Notes under the pieces: generated by a model
What the model was told of the DNA's origin: nothing
Database searches by the model: none
Seen by the model: the letters and a program-made list of their open reading frames with translations, nothing else
In this document: piece after piece, positions 25,226 through 37,500 of the stretch
Numbering within the stretch: position 1 is the stretch's first letter
Layout of the letters: each line of letters starts with the position of its first letter
Origin: Patiria miniata
Lineage: Eukaryota > Echinodermata > Asteroidea > Valvatida > Asterinidae
Assembly (NCBI RefSeq): GCF_015706575.1
Contig: NW_024037063.1
Coordinates: forward strand, 12,028,927 to 12,092,926
DNA length: 64,000 nucleotides
Direction of reading: 5' to 3'
Made by a program: the position numbers and the translations under genes

Positions 25226-25300
25226 CAGTTCGATAGCTCAGTTGGATAGGATCGTGAATTTGTACCGCGAGGGACCCTTGCGGTATGGGTTCGAAACACC
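25226..25300 (+). repeat. tRNA-like sequence, probably a SINE head or tRNA pseudogene
   Basis: TAGCTCAGTTGG (25234-25245) matches the pol III A box and GGGTTCGAAACACC (25287-25300) the B box, 53 bp apart as in tRNA genes. The acceptor stem and anticodon arm do not pair convincingly and a T-rich stretch follows, so a SINE or pseudogene is favoured over a working tRNA. Confidence 0.55.
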
Positions 25301-25856
25301 TTTCAACCCGTTTTTTTTTCTTTTCTTTTCTAATATGAAGCTTTAGACGTTTTTTTTTTATTTAAAGAGAAACAATGTCCACATTTTATTCCTTTCAAAT
25401 TCATTTCTTTTTTTCTAATTGTATAATTGTTTCTCATGCTTTTAAGAGAAATAAGGTCCCAAACGTCGTAGCGTACACCCCTTTCCGACGTCATTTGGGG
25501 AGAAAAATAATCGCGGTCGGGCCCACTATGCTGACACTTTGTATACATCTAAGTGAAACTAAGTGTTTTTTTCCTAAAACACTTCTTTTCTTTTGTACAC
25601 TTTGTTTTATTAATTATTCTTATACTGTGTAAAAAAATTTGAATAAACCAGCAAAATATGTTCCTGAAATAAATACAGCGTAAATGCTCCAGAAAATATT
25701 TATTCCCTTTGAACCGGATTTATTGACGTACATTGTGTGTCTAAAAATTATACATTTAGAGAAAAAATATTAAAATACTAGCTCCTATTTTGTTTAATAA
25801 TATCATAAAGATTAACTAAAGATTGATTGGCAAAGAACAATAGTTAGGTTGCGATT

Positions 25857-25960
25857 AAACACAATTCTAAACACTTTCTTGCTATCAGTTTGTAAACATG
25901 TTTACAAGCTAAACATTGTTGGCATGAGGTAATGGCAAGAAAGTGTTTAGAATTGTGTTT
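25857..25960. repeat. Perfect 26-bp inverted repeat hairpin
   Basis: The arm beginning AAACACAATTCTAAACAC (25857-25882) is the exact complement of the arm at 25935-25960. A second small palindrome, TTGTAAACATGTTTACAA, lies in the loop. Confidence 0.9.
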
Positions 25961-26992
25961 ACTCGCTAAACACACCTTTTTCAAAGGCCAGGCAAATATC
26001 CGCACAAAGTCAATTAGGCTACCTTGGTCCCACTGCCTACAATTGAAAACTTGGCCCTGTGGTCAATTTGACCTTTTGTAGAACATTTCTCAGAACTTTG
26101 TCAAAAATGATCAGATTTGGACGTTTGATACGGCCCTATTCACAACACACACACTGCCATCACAACTCAGCCCTGAATTCCATTTCGGCTTCGTTTCAAA
26201 AGTAGCATACTGACGCACGTACCACTCCAGTGTGTGTGTGTACATGTACGCATATCGTAAAGATCAAGCGAAATGTTTTTGTAAGCATTTAGAGGCAATG
26301 TTTCTTAAATAGAGATTTGTACATGTATGTTGCGCTTGCTTTATTCGGTGTCGACACCGCATTAAACAAAACAAAAACACAATTTATTCTTTTAAAGATT
26401 AGTCTTTAAAACTCACGATGATACTAGCTTCAAAAAAGACCGATAAAATGCATTTTAAATCACTTATTTTATGTTTATTGCAATGCCTCTGGACTGTATG
26501 AAAAATATGCAACCTTTAAAATTGCAATATCAATGTTTATGTAAAACAACCGAGGGCGCAGCTGTTGCGGTGACGTATATTTGGGCACTAAAATTAACTT
26601 AACCAACCTCACCCTATCAGTAGATACTCCGAATCAAGAAAACTCTGAATACAATTTTGCTAATTTTAAAAATACTACCAAAAATATCTTACAGGTTCCA
26701 ATATTTAATCAACCTCTTACCATAATCCTTAAACTCTGTGTAAACGCATTTGCCTTCCACTTAGCTATAAAGCAACATATGAATTATTTAATTGTATTGG
26801 TAAATGACAACTTATTCTCCACTTAAATTCTTTTTGGATAAAACGAAATAACTAAAACTAAATGAGCGCATTTTGCTAAGACGTATTTCGAATAACCAAA
26901 ATAAACTACGTTAAGCATTCACGCTCTGCAAAATAAGATTGAAATGCAGATATTTCTCAATATATAAATCATTCCCAAAATGTTCCTGGGAC

Positions 26993-27182
26993 ATTACCAG
27001 CACACTTTCGCAAAAAGTGGTTCGGCCACCATTCTATACAAAACCTCATTGGCCGGGGGTTTTGTGCGTAAACCTTATCAGTCAGCCGATCACACTCATT
27101 GACCTCGGCAAAACCGCAAGTCCTATCATGAAGAATTAGTTAACCGGACCAATTTTTTTTTCCGAGAGTGTGATTCTAATGC
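26993..27182 (+). repeat. Direct repeat copy 1
   Basis: About 188 bp, sharing CACTTTCGCAAAAAGTGGTT and TTGGCCGGGGGTTTTGTGCG with the copy at 28043-28230 in the same orientation, roughly 90% identical by eye. Confidence 0.85.
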
Positions 27183-28042
27183 GCTAAGGTGGGCTTTTAA
27201 AAAAGAACTTTTGCAACTGGAAAAGACACTTTGGAAACATCCAATCAGTTTGGATATTAGGCAAAAAAAAAAATAAGTCGGTCTCTGATCAGCGCGCGCG
27301 TCAATTTTAATCATGCGCGTCGATCTTTTTTTCCCCAAAATGTTTCGCGGTAGCTCCAACAGCGCCCTCTATATCCGCACCTCCTCAATTATTTTTACCA
27401 AAGAGCACCAAGGAATGGGAAATTGCACCAAGGCAAATAATCGAAAGCAACTAGGTAAATTATGGAGGACACCAATGTACATGAGGACACCAAAAAAAAA
27501 AATATAGTACCCCACCTTGTCTGTTCAATCCAAGCTTGAAGAAAAAGAAAAAAAAAGCGGGGAGAAAAAAGCCGCGTGGCCGCGTCAATTCCGGAACTTT
27601 GGTCTGACCAGAGACCGAATATTTTTTTAGGGGGCTTATGCTTCATGAATTTCTGAAAAAACGAGCACTTTTCTAAACAGTATTTAATTACTGTTATTTT
27701 TCAGTGTGGTGTTGGTGGTGGGGGGCTACACAGACGATATATCCGAATGGCACAATCAGGCCGACAGCGGGCGCAATAATCTCGCGAGTGATTAGGGTTC
27801 AAAAATTTCGACGCGAGTCATTTGCATAAAAAGTGACCCCACAATTTTTTTGTAAAAAACGATACCGTCTAGTTTAAAAATCGATGGAATCATACGAATA
27901 TAGCCAAGGATCATCTTTTTAGCTTTTGGGTTATTATCTAAGAGTAGATTTGATAAAATTAGGGTCCAAATACGGGTCCTATTTGCACAAAAAATTATAG
28001 GGATTCCATTTGTAAAAATTGGCCGCATGCAGGCTCAACCAG

Positions 28043-28230
28043 TACCAGCACACTTTCGCAAAAAGTGGTTCGGCCACCATTCCATACAAAATCTCATTGG
28101 CCGGGGGTTTTGTGCGTAAACCTTAACAGTCAGCCGATGACACTCAATTGACTTCGGCAAAACCGCAGGTCCCATCATAAAGAATAAGTTAAGCGGACCA
28201 TTTTTTCCGAGAGTGTGATTCCAATGATCC
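28043..28230 (+). repeat. Direct repeat copy 2
   Basis: Second copy of the 188-bp repeat, ending GAGAGTGTGATTCCAATGA. The two copies lie 1047 bp apart and could be the ends of a larger element. Confidence 0.85.
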
Positions 28231-29508
28231 TTATTATAATAACTGCCCATAAGCGTTGATTGCAGAGAATAACAAGTATTCCAAAATTTAGGCCATAGGA
28301 TGACCCTCTCCCCTAAACCCCTCTCCACCCGTTTCTCAGAATGTTCAACTGTGGATCAAGTCGATCGAGACGTCCTTGTGTCAGCACAATGAAATGTAAA
28401 AGTACTTTTACATTCCACTCTGCTAAAATTGACTGAAGAAAATATGATCGACCTATCCAGAGAAATCTACGTATGTACATGTACATGCTCATTTAAAGGT
28501 ACAAAATTAAGAAAAATTGTGGACAGCTCCAGTGGTGTTGAAGAAAAACATGATAAATGTCGTGCTTTTAGATCTAAAAAATTGACGCGTTATCACTCCA
28601 ATTCCATAAGACCTTTAATGTCAAAGGAATGACTCAGATCTGTGATACGTTTGGCGTCTTCTTACTAGACAATCGAGTTGTTGTAGTTGTAATGTTCTCT
28701 TACTGGACTTTGCAGCCTTTATCTTTATAGGTGTATGCCCGTGAAGAGCTGGAAAAAAAGAGAAACAAAGCATTCCCTCAATTTTGTTCCGCTGGAATAT
28801 GTGAATTCTGCATATCAGTTCACACGATGGTCAAACAAAGCAGTGCAATAAAAGAAAGCTTTTAAAGACTAAATGAGCAGGATGATTGTCCAGTGCCCAT
28901 GGGCCTTATGCATTAGGTATCCATCTTTGTCGAGTTCCCTAGATGCATTTCATAAATTATTAACTGTTGAATGAGATGGCGCCAGACTATTTATGTAGCC
29001 TTATTTTATTTGGGTTTTTTTTATCTGGCTTAAAACATTAGGGAATGTTAAATTATAAATTCTAAATTATTCACTATTTAAGCACACTTCAATTAATGAG
29101 TAATTTACTTGCTTTTATTTCTCTTCGCTAGTTCCAAACATGAAGATGTTACCTCACTTTCAATTCAGTATGGCCGACTCGAGCATAAGGCCCATGTTCT
29201 GAGCGGGAAACAGCTGGATGTACTGCATGATGATTTCATCGGACACGTGAATTGTGAACGATTGCAAATCGTGTTTTATTTCTTTTGTTTCCCGCAGATA
29301 CATTAATACGAAAATACATAGGATACATAAAAAAATTGCATTTTTTCGTGGATGTGTGGCTCATTTCCGATGCCCCCGGTCCTCTCTGATGTCTCCTACT
29401 TCTGGCACACTGTATATTGAATAACTTCTTTTTTTTTTAAGATATTGTAAGTCGTATGCATTTTTTTTACTGCAAATCCTCACCTTGTTTGTTAACCACA
29501 ACTTCATG

Positions 29509-29514
29509 TTTATT
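29509..29514 (-). terminator. Candidate polyadenylation signal of the Mind bomb-like gene
   Basis: AATAAA on the minus strand (TTTATT on plus), 125 nt past the proposed stop codon. Single hexamers are frequent by chance in such AT-rich DNA. Confidence 0.3.
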
Positions 29515-29638
29515 AGACCTGTAAGGGTTATTAGTCTGTAACCACAAACCTGGATTGTGTATTTACAAAAGTGGCATACCTTAAGAGCCTCACCTTTTGT
29601 TTCGTACGTTTTTCGTCATCAGAATTTCATCGCTTGTA

Positions 29639-29851
29639 TCAAGGCCAAGGGGAAGGTCGACAAAGTTGACCTCTTTGTTGTTCTTTCTTCCTCTCTCTGA
29701 CCCGAATGTGTGGTATTCGGCTGAATGCGCCCTTGCTTGTCACGGCACCTTGCAACATGAACAGCGTAATACAGTCGTAGTGGCTCTCTTCAACGGCAAT
29801 ATCTAGGGCTGTCTGCCCTTCTGCCGTCCGGGCACCAATATTGCAGTCTTC
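29639..29851 (-). CDS. Mind bomb-like gene exon 17: last ankyrin repeat and basic tail
   Basis: Acceptor GTTTCAG, phase 0, opening with EDC as A exons do. It encodes [20 protein letters not shown], then LQGA where A exons have NGADVNAQD, then a basic tail ([14 protein letters not shown]) and TGA at 29641-29639. No better donor was seen. AATAAA on this strand lies 125 nt beyond the stop. The tail could instead be a splice or frame error; an alternative frame here also stays open. Confidence 0.7.
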   Translation of the reverse strand, partial: EDCNIGARTAEGQTALDIAVEESHYDCITLFMLQGAVTSKGAFSRIPHIRVRERKKEQQRGQLCRPSPWP

Positions 29852-32800
29852 CTGAAACGCAAATATTGTCACACTATTAAACCGGGAAAAAGATCGGCCT
29901 CAGGGCCGAATTTCGGGCTGCAGGGAGCGCTATAACTGACATAACAGTTATCAGATTGGCAGAGTTGTAAAATGTAAATTAAATAAGAAAGTTAGTTAAC
30001 AACTTTTAAGTGTAAAATCGTACATAAATGCTGTAAAAGGGATCACTTGATGTAAACCAAAAAAATATCAAAATGTCTGGCGACCTGCTGCCATAAGTAC
30101 AAATTATGTTTTACAGTGTAAAACGCATCTCAGAAAAAAATGGCATTTTCTCCTGTAACCTTCAATTTTTGATTGGACGGCTCTCATTTAGTGGTATAAT
30201 TTGGACTTTTCAACGACTTCATTGACATTGACATTGACTACCTAATTGAATACAATCACTTAATGGTTATCCCTGCATACTTATCTAACCTGCTGGAATA
30301 ATGTCTCCATAACCTTCGCACAGCCGTTGATAGCGGCAATGTGTAGCGCTGTAAAACCGTCACTTTTTGCGATGTTAATCATGGACGGTGAGACTCTCAG
30401 TATCTTCTCCGCGGCACTGCAAGAAGAACCGAAATATTGTGTTTTTCGTTGATTTTACTTTGAGTTTAATTAAGGTCAGAGTGAAAGTAACGTTGACAAA
30501 CAGAATTTTTGTTTCTACTTTTCTACTTTTTGCAACCTCAAAAGCAGGTTTTACTATTTGCCCTTCACTGGCGTTTCAAAAATGGTCATTTGCCTTTGTG
30601 CTCACATAAAAGCCTCAGATCGAACGTTTTATTACGGTGGTTCCAAAGTGGTCATCTTTTTTTCTGCTACAAAACCTGAGCAGATTGATTTCTGAACGGA
30701 ACTATGCCACAGTAGTACCCACCACAACATGGGCGATTCCAAATGAATCCACCTCCGTCGTAACTTAGGATTGTGCAAGTTGTGTTAAAAGCGTGAAACT
30801 TCGCATGTTGGTTTCTTTATGCCATGAAAAACATTTTCGGATATGGAGGCATTTCATATTTGACCTTCGGTGACCTTTGAGAGGTCAATGAACTTAACAT
30901 ACTCTATTCATAACTTTTGTTCTTCAAAACTTCACTTTCCTCTGACCCAAGTCTATGTCCTTAGTCTTCATACAAAGAAAATAATGATCAGATGTGGGGA
31001 AAAAAAATCTTATCTGACCTGTGACCTGTTTAAAGCTATTTGTAAGATTAATTTTTTGACGATTCATGTATCAATGAAAGGTGTTCCTGCTATAAAGAGA
31101 ATTATCATATAGAGGCCATTTCATATTCAACCTCTGGTGACCTTACGAGATGACATGACCTTTGTAAAACCATAGCCTACCTATGGATATTTATAAGATT
31201 TACACAATTGTAAATGCTACTTTTGTTTAAAATTTCAATCGTTGTGCCATGAAAAGTATTTTCGGATGTCGGGACGTCATATTTGATGTAGTGATACCCT
31301 TGGAAAGGTTAACGAATTCTATATATCTTAATTGCTGCTATTTATCATATTTATTCGTCAAAACGCCATTTTATCGTGAGCCCAACCTCAACAGTGCCAA
31401 AGAACGGTATTGAACCTATAAGCTTACAGTCATGTTATGAATTCACACCCCGCAAACAATTTTGAGTTGACCTCTGACCTCGTTTCTCCCTTTTTTATTG
31501 GCAGACGCAATATGATGAAATTGGAATAGAAATTCGTGGGTCCATTTTGTAATGGTAAATGTACCTATGTCAAGCAAATATTCACTCTTTTGTACTTATT
31601 ATACCCTGTTGTATACACATGGACTTGGATGACCACGTTTTTAACCTTTTTACCAAACCCATTGGTCACTGTTATAGAGTGATTCTTGTTCAATGTGCCT
31701 CTTACATTTATTGCGCCTGCGTCTGCCCTAATTAAAATGAAAAATTTAGATCAGAGGTCATACAAAAAAAAAAACATTTTTGGGGTCTGACTTCATGTAT
31801 GCTTTAGAATAATGATTTAAATAATCTCCTTTTGCACTTTACACTTTGGTCATGAAAAAGTGGCATTCGGCAGATTAAACATGACAAGTAACGGCAATCT
31901 GTGTATGCAAAGTTCATTGACCTTGCAAAGGTCGACAAAAGTCAAATATGAAATGTCTACGTTTCTGAATATTCATATCATGGCAAGAATACCCAAAATG
32001 AAGATATGGGTAATAAAAGAGTGGTGTTTTGAATAGTTAATCCTCTTATTATTTATGAATAGGAAACGCAAAGCTCATTGACCCCTAGGAGCCCATCAGA
32101 GGTCACATATGAAACTCCCTACATGTAAAACTCTTTTCATGACATTGTGACTTGGGTCTTAAAAAAAAAATTGGGTTTAAAGGGTTAGTCGTATAAATAA
32201 CCATAAATAGAGTTTGTGCAGTTAATACAAAGGTTATTGACCTCTGGAATGTCATCACACGTCAATTGTGAAATTGTACCGCATTTGGTCGTAATTTACA
32301 TTGAATGAAAACTATGCAAAGACTTAGGTCATAGGAAAATGATGTGTTCAAGAACAATAGGTATAAATATAGTATTCAAAGGTCATTGACCCCTCAAAGG
32401 TCACCAAGGGTCAGATATGACATGTCTCTATATCTGAAATTTGTTGTCATGGTATGAAGACCTCACATGCCAAGTTTCATGCTTCTATCACAAAATGCAC
32501 AATTCTGTCCAAATGCCTCACCAATACTAAACTTTTTCACGCTTCACAAAGGTGATTGACACCATTGGTGCTCAGAATACGGAACTCGGCCGAAAAAAAG
32601 GTCGGTTCACACAATTTTGATTATGCCGACTGCTGTAGTTAACGCTTTTCTGTTAACGATTTACCTTCCATGACCGTAACTACTGGGTCGGACGAGGATC
32701 GGAAAGGTAAATCTCTGTATTTTACGCTCGAGAAATCGGGACAGACGGGAATACTTTGCCAGTAATTTTCAAAATAATGCATTGAATCTGGAAAATATCC

Positions 32801-34464
32801 TTGAATCAATTTTAAGGGATTTTTACCATTGGCTACTTGTGATATTAATATTAGATTCAAGGCATAATTTTTTTAATTAGTGTGAATTGTTCCTGTCTTT
32901 CCCGATTTTTGAGCGTTTCTCGAGCGTAAAAAACGCGGATTTATCTTTCCGATCCCCGTCCCCTGGAGTTATTGTCGTGAAAGGTGTTCCTTCTCTAGGT
33001 ATTGGTTTTCTGCATTTCTAATGAAAGACAACTGTTAGAGTCTGCAGCAGTCGGGATCAACAGGATTGTTTCCTCCAATTTGGCTTCTTTGTTTAAGCCT
33101 ACTTTTTTTCCGCCGTGTTCTGTATTCTGCGCTCCAATGGAGTCAATTACCAGTGCGAAGAGTGAGACGCGCTTAAAACGGTCTGTGGATTGCATGGGGA
33201 TTCAGGCATACACTCGCTGTGATGACGTAAAGGCGGAGACACTTGCAATCGTCCTTTTTTTGGTGGGTACTACAGTGGCATAGTTGCGTTCGGCAATCAA
33301 TCTGCTCAATTTCTGTAAATGAAAAGCAGATGGCCACTTTCAAACAACCGTGACAAAATGCTTAATCTGCTTTTCTGGTGGCAGAAAAGCAGATGTTTCT
33401 CTTTGAACCCGTGAAGGGCGAAAAGTAAAACCTGCTTTTCTGGTAGCAGAAAAGCAAGAAAGTGTAAACTTGTGTTTAAGCAAAAAGTTCACTCTGCTTT
33501 TCTGGTAGCAGAAAAGCGCAGAAAGCAGAAAACTGCATCTGCAGATGTCCCCTTGGAACCTCTAATGACCTGTGTACAGTTATAATTCTGTGCTTGGCCG
33601 TGTTAGGCCCATTCTGGAAGTTTAAAACATTTCTTAAAATACAACCTTAACAAAATATAACATGTACCATCTCTCCACCCCTCTTCCCTGCCTGAATGAG
33701 AAAGGAACGTTTTACGTACAAATCATTTCCAAACAAGGCTGCTAAATGCAAGCAGATTAATCCGTCGTTGTTCTGCAGCCTTAGATCGTCATCTGTCATG
33801 TGTTCAATTAACAAATCTACCATGAAATCGTGTTTCTCTACGATTGCTGCGAAAAGCGGTGTGTCTCCAAGGATATCCTACAAAAAAGGGGAAAGAAACA
33901 TTATAATACCCACAGTGCCAGCAAGAACATTTTGAAAAAATGAAACGATTGCCTGACTTATTAAAGGAGAAAAAAAGTTCCTCAAAAATGTACTATTTGT
34001 AACTGGGAAGAAAGCTATTGAGAAGACAATGATGATGTCAGTTTTAGAGATGCCTTCAAAGGAAAGACCTGGTATGAGATTCTGGCAGCCGATTTCACGA
34101 AAACTTGGCGTAGCTGCGCAACGTTTAAATAATTTTAATAATTGAACGAGGATAATAACAGCAATTACGTTGGCCGTTTGTATATTAATTTGTTTGTTCA
34201 CGAAACAGTCGTTGGATCCCCTCAGCCCGCCATTTTGAAATTTAATTTGTCCGACTTTATTCGGAATCGTGCGGCGACTCCAAAAAATTCGCACGAGTAA
34301 AAAAGAAATGAATTTATTTCCAACAAGCAGCTGTGAGTGTGTTGTATCAACCTTGATAAGATGTGATATAACTGGCTCCACGACGATCACGATTTTTGGT
34401 GTTAAAATGGGTAATTTTCAGTCGCTACGCTACAATTTACGCTACCTAAAATGGCTGCGCAAGT

Positions 34465-34516
<52 letters not shown>

Positions 34517-34517
34517 T

Positions 34518-34551
<34 letters not shown>

Positions 34552-37500
34552 CTTCTAGGCAAAAGACCACGCCACGTCACTTTCTGTCATGGGTTCTAAG
34601 ATGGCTATGAAGTCCGATGCGTGATGGACATCTTCTCCCACACATAGGGCAAGTTGCGCCATAATTTAATGCGCAATTCGCGGACTTATACGCACTATAC
34701 CCTATCATGAGATGTTTTATGTGAAATAATGCGCAGCCTGAAATGTTGCGCAGCTTATTACGCAATGAATTGTGGCGCAAGCGGAGTTGCGTACGATTTC
34801 GTGAAATCGGCTGCAGGGACTCAGGCATGCAGGGACTAAAAACATATTTCTAATATCTGCCTGGATAGCTAGGATTCGGCCATGAGTCTCAGAGTTGGAA
34901 CAGAAGAGAGGATTACTGGAACTCGGTCTAGCCAATCCCTTGGGGAGTTAAGATACTGTAACCTTAACTGTTGCCAGACTTCGTGAGGAAACTGATGAAG
35001 GTACGGTGAAGGACATAACAAAGAGAGTTGTTTTATCCACATACACAAAAGTTCAGTATTGCATTAATATTGTTATTCTATTGACTCCATCTGAAAAACT
35101 GAGAATAAATGTCGTCATGTTGTTATACCTCCACGCTTGTTCGTGACTTATACAGGGCGAGTAAAAAAAAACGAAACCAAAATGTCGTGACCATTGTTTT
35201 AGTGAAGTTCTGCATGTAGCACTTTCAAAATCTAGTATATGAAAGCCCAATTTATAAGCTTTATTTTAGTACACGACTCATTCAAATCACTATTGTAATT
35301 TTTTATACAGAAATTTTAAACACAAGTTACAGAATTTTAAACACAACCACCGTTTTAAAGTTCTGACCACGGATCATAAAAATCTAAGTTTTCATTCAGC
35401 AAAACAAAAACAAATCACACTAGGGATGTGTGTGAATTGGGTTGTTGTTGTTTTTTTGCTAAAAGAACGCAAACTTTTTTTTGTGATCTGAGGACAGAAA
35501 TTTAGAACGGTGGTTGTGTTTAAAGTAATTTGAATGATTCTTGTACTAAACGAAAGCTTATGAATTGGACTGTAATATCTAAGATTTTGAAAGTGCTACA
35601 TGCAGAACTTCACTATAACAATACATTAGTCGCGACATTTTGATTTCGTTGTTTTTTGTTTACTCACCCTGTATATGTGCATATGAGTTATGATAGAGAA
35701 GCACTGCTGTGTAACGCTGGTGATGTAGGTAAACAGTATAAAGAACATTTCAAAGCGGTGGTTATAACTATAAAAATCATTAATTCCCAAGCTTTCGGAC
35801 CCTGAAGAAGGACCAAGGTACGAACACTTGGGAATTATTTTGGTAAGCACTGCTTTGAATTGTCTGTGTTGTTGACCGGCATATGAGTTAGACGATATTG
35901 TTTTGCTGTCTCTTTCGATGTGTCTATCTTTCATTTGTACTTTATATCTTTCTCGTATTTGGCCCCATTTCGTGATAATTCCAGCTCAATCATCACAAGC
36001 CATTCTAACGAATAGAAGAAATGAGAAACATTTCTTTGCTACTCCAATTCATGTCGGAAAAAATGACTTTTCAACTCACTTGGCTGTTGACATTACACGG
36101 TCGCAGGCCAGATTTTAGGAGAAATCTTGCGCAATTGTCATGACCCTTACTAGCAGCTCTATGTAGAGGAGTCACCCCAGATTCGTCTGCCGTGTTTGGG
36201 TTACTTCCAATAAGCAGCAAGTACAGGACAACATCTTGGTGGTTTCTATGGCATTACCAGCGACAGGAAGTTAATGAAAGAGGGCTATACCCGATGTTCC
36301 CCAATACCTATGTTCCCCAATACTGATGTTCCCTTAAATCATTAGGATTAAGGTTTAGGGTAAGGGGTAGGGTTAGAGTTGGGGAACATCGATATTGGGG
36401 AACATAGGTATTGGGGAACATGTGTATGCACCCAAATGAAAGTGCGTTTGTTCTTAAAACAGTCGTATTCGTGAAATAGACGTACTCGAAATGTGCATTC
36501 TTTCAGCAAAACGAAAAAAAATTACACACATGTCGTAAGCAACACCACGAAGTAACACTCATGTACATACCAGTAAAAACTAGCTGTCGGAGAAACGGCA
36601 TCTAAAGTTGAACGCCTTCTAAAACGACACTTTGCGTCAAAACGGCAGAGTATTTTCAGTTGGGTTTCCCGTTGTGGACACTTGATGAATTGAATGTATT
36701 AAATCTGCTGTTTTCACCCGTTTGTGTATTAAATCAACGAGAAATAAGAGAAAAAAGGTGAGTGTTAGTTCGTGAAACCGGAAAGGCTGCGAAGCTGTAA
36801 ATTTCCGTTGTCACGAAGTAACATTCTTCACACGAGGAAAGTGCAACTTCAGGTCAGCGCGCGCGCGCTCATACAAGGACAGTGTTACTTCGTGAAAGCG
36901 AAAATTGTCACTTTTGCGCAAAAGTTGCCATGGATAATTAGCGTAATAATTAAAGTAAAGCTCTTGAATCTTTGAAACTTCGTGCAATGGTAGGCCTTGA
37001 TGAATAATGTTTAAAAATGCAAGAAACTGAAAATCGGAAGAAAAAAAATGCTTTAACACGTAGAGTGTTACTTCGTGGTGTCGGTGACGATGTGATTTGT
37101 TTTGTTTTTGCTGAAAGAACATTTACCTTTTTGTGATCCGTAGACAGAACTTTAAAACGATTGGTTGCGTTTCGGTTTAAATTCCGTAACTTGAAAATTA
37201 CATGAGTGATTTGAATGATAATTGTACTAAAACAAAGCTTATAAATTGGGCTTTTATATCCTAGATTTTGAAAGTGCTACATGCAGAACTTCACTAAAAC
37301 AATGGTCCCGGCATTTGGGTTTCGTTTTTTTACTCACCCTGTATATATAAAAAGTATTTTTTTTTTGCCGAATTTCAATTAAGGGAATTGATCTGTGCAT
37401 GGGAGGTGTTAAACACTTTGTTAAGACTGGTTGGAGTCTTAAATGCTGATTAATTACCCGAGGCGAACCCATTCATAAATACCTTTTCAGTCAAAAAAAT

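Larger units (their letters stand above)
22839..29638. other. Intergenic region between two convergent 3' ends
   Basis: No protein domain was recognised on either strand. It holds small hairpins, a tRNA-like sequence and a pair of direct repeats (listed separately). A weak ORF at 29109-29306 follows a good acceptor (CTTCGCTAG) but resembles nothing known. Confidence 0.55.

Noticed and set aside
29109..29306. 65-codon plus ORF after a good splice acceptor, considered as a further exon of the ankyrin gene.
   Set aside because: It matches no ankyrin or RING pattern and no donor gives a sensible end.
33367..33516. Regular hairpins considered as a CRISPR array.
   Set aside because: Only three palindromic units in a eukaryotic intron, with no cas genes; tandem hairpin repeats are the simpler reading.
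34269..34610. 113-codon plus ORF containing a long poly-valine run.
   Set aside because: Created by the GTA microsatellite; the flanking residues resemble no domain.
36330..36385. TTAGGG-like stretch considered as an interstitial telomere.
   Set aside because: Too short and degenerate, and fully contained in the loop of a GTTCCCC hairpin.
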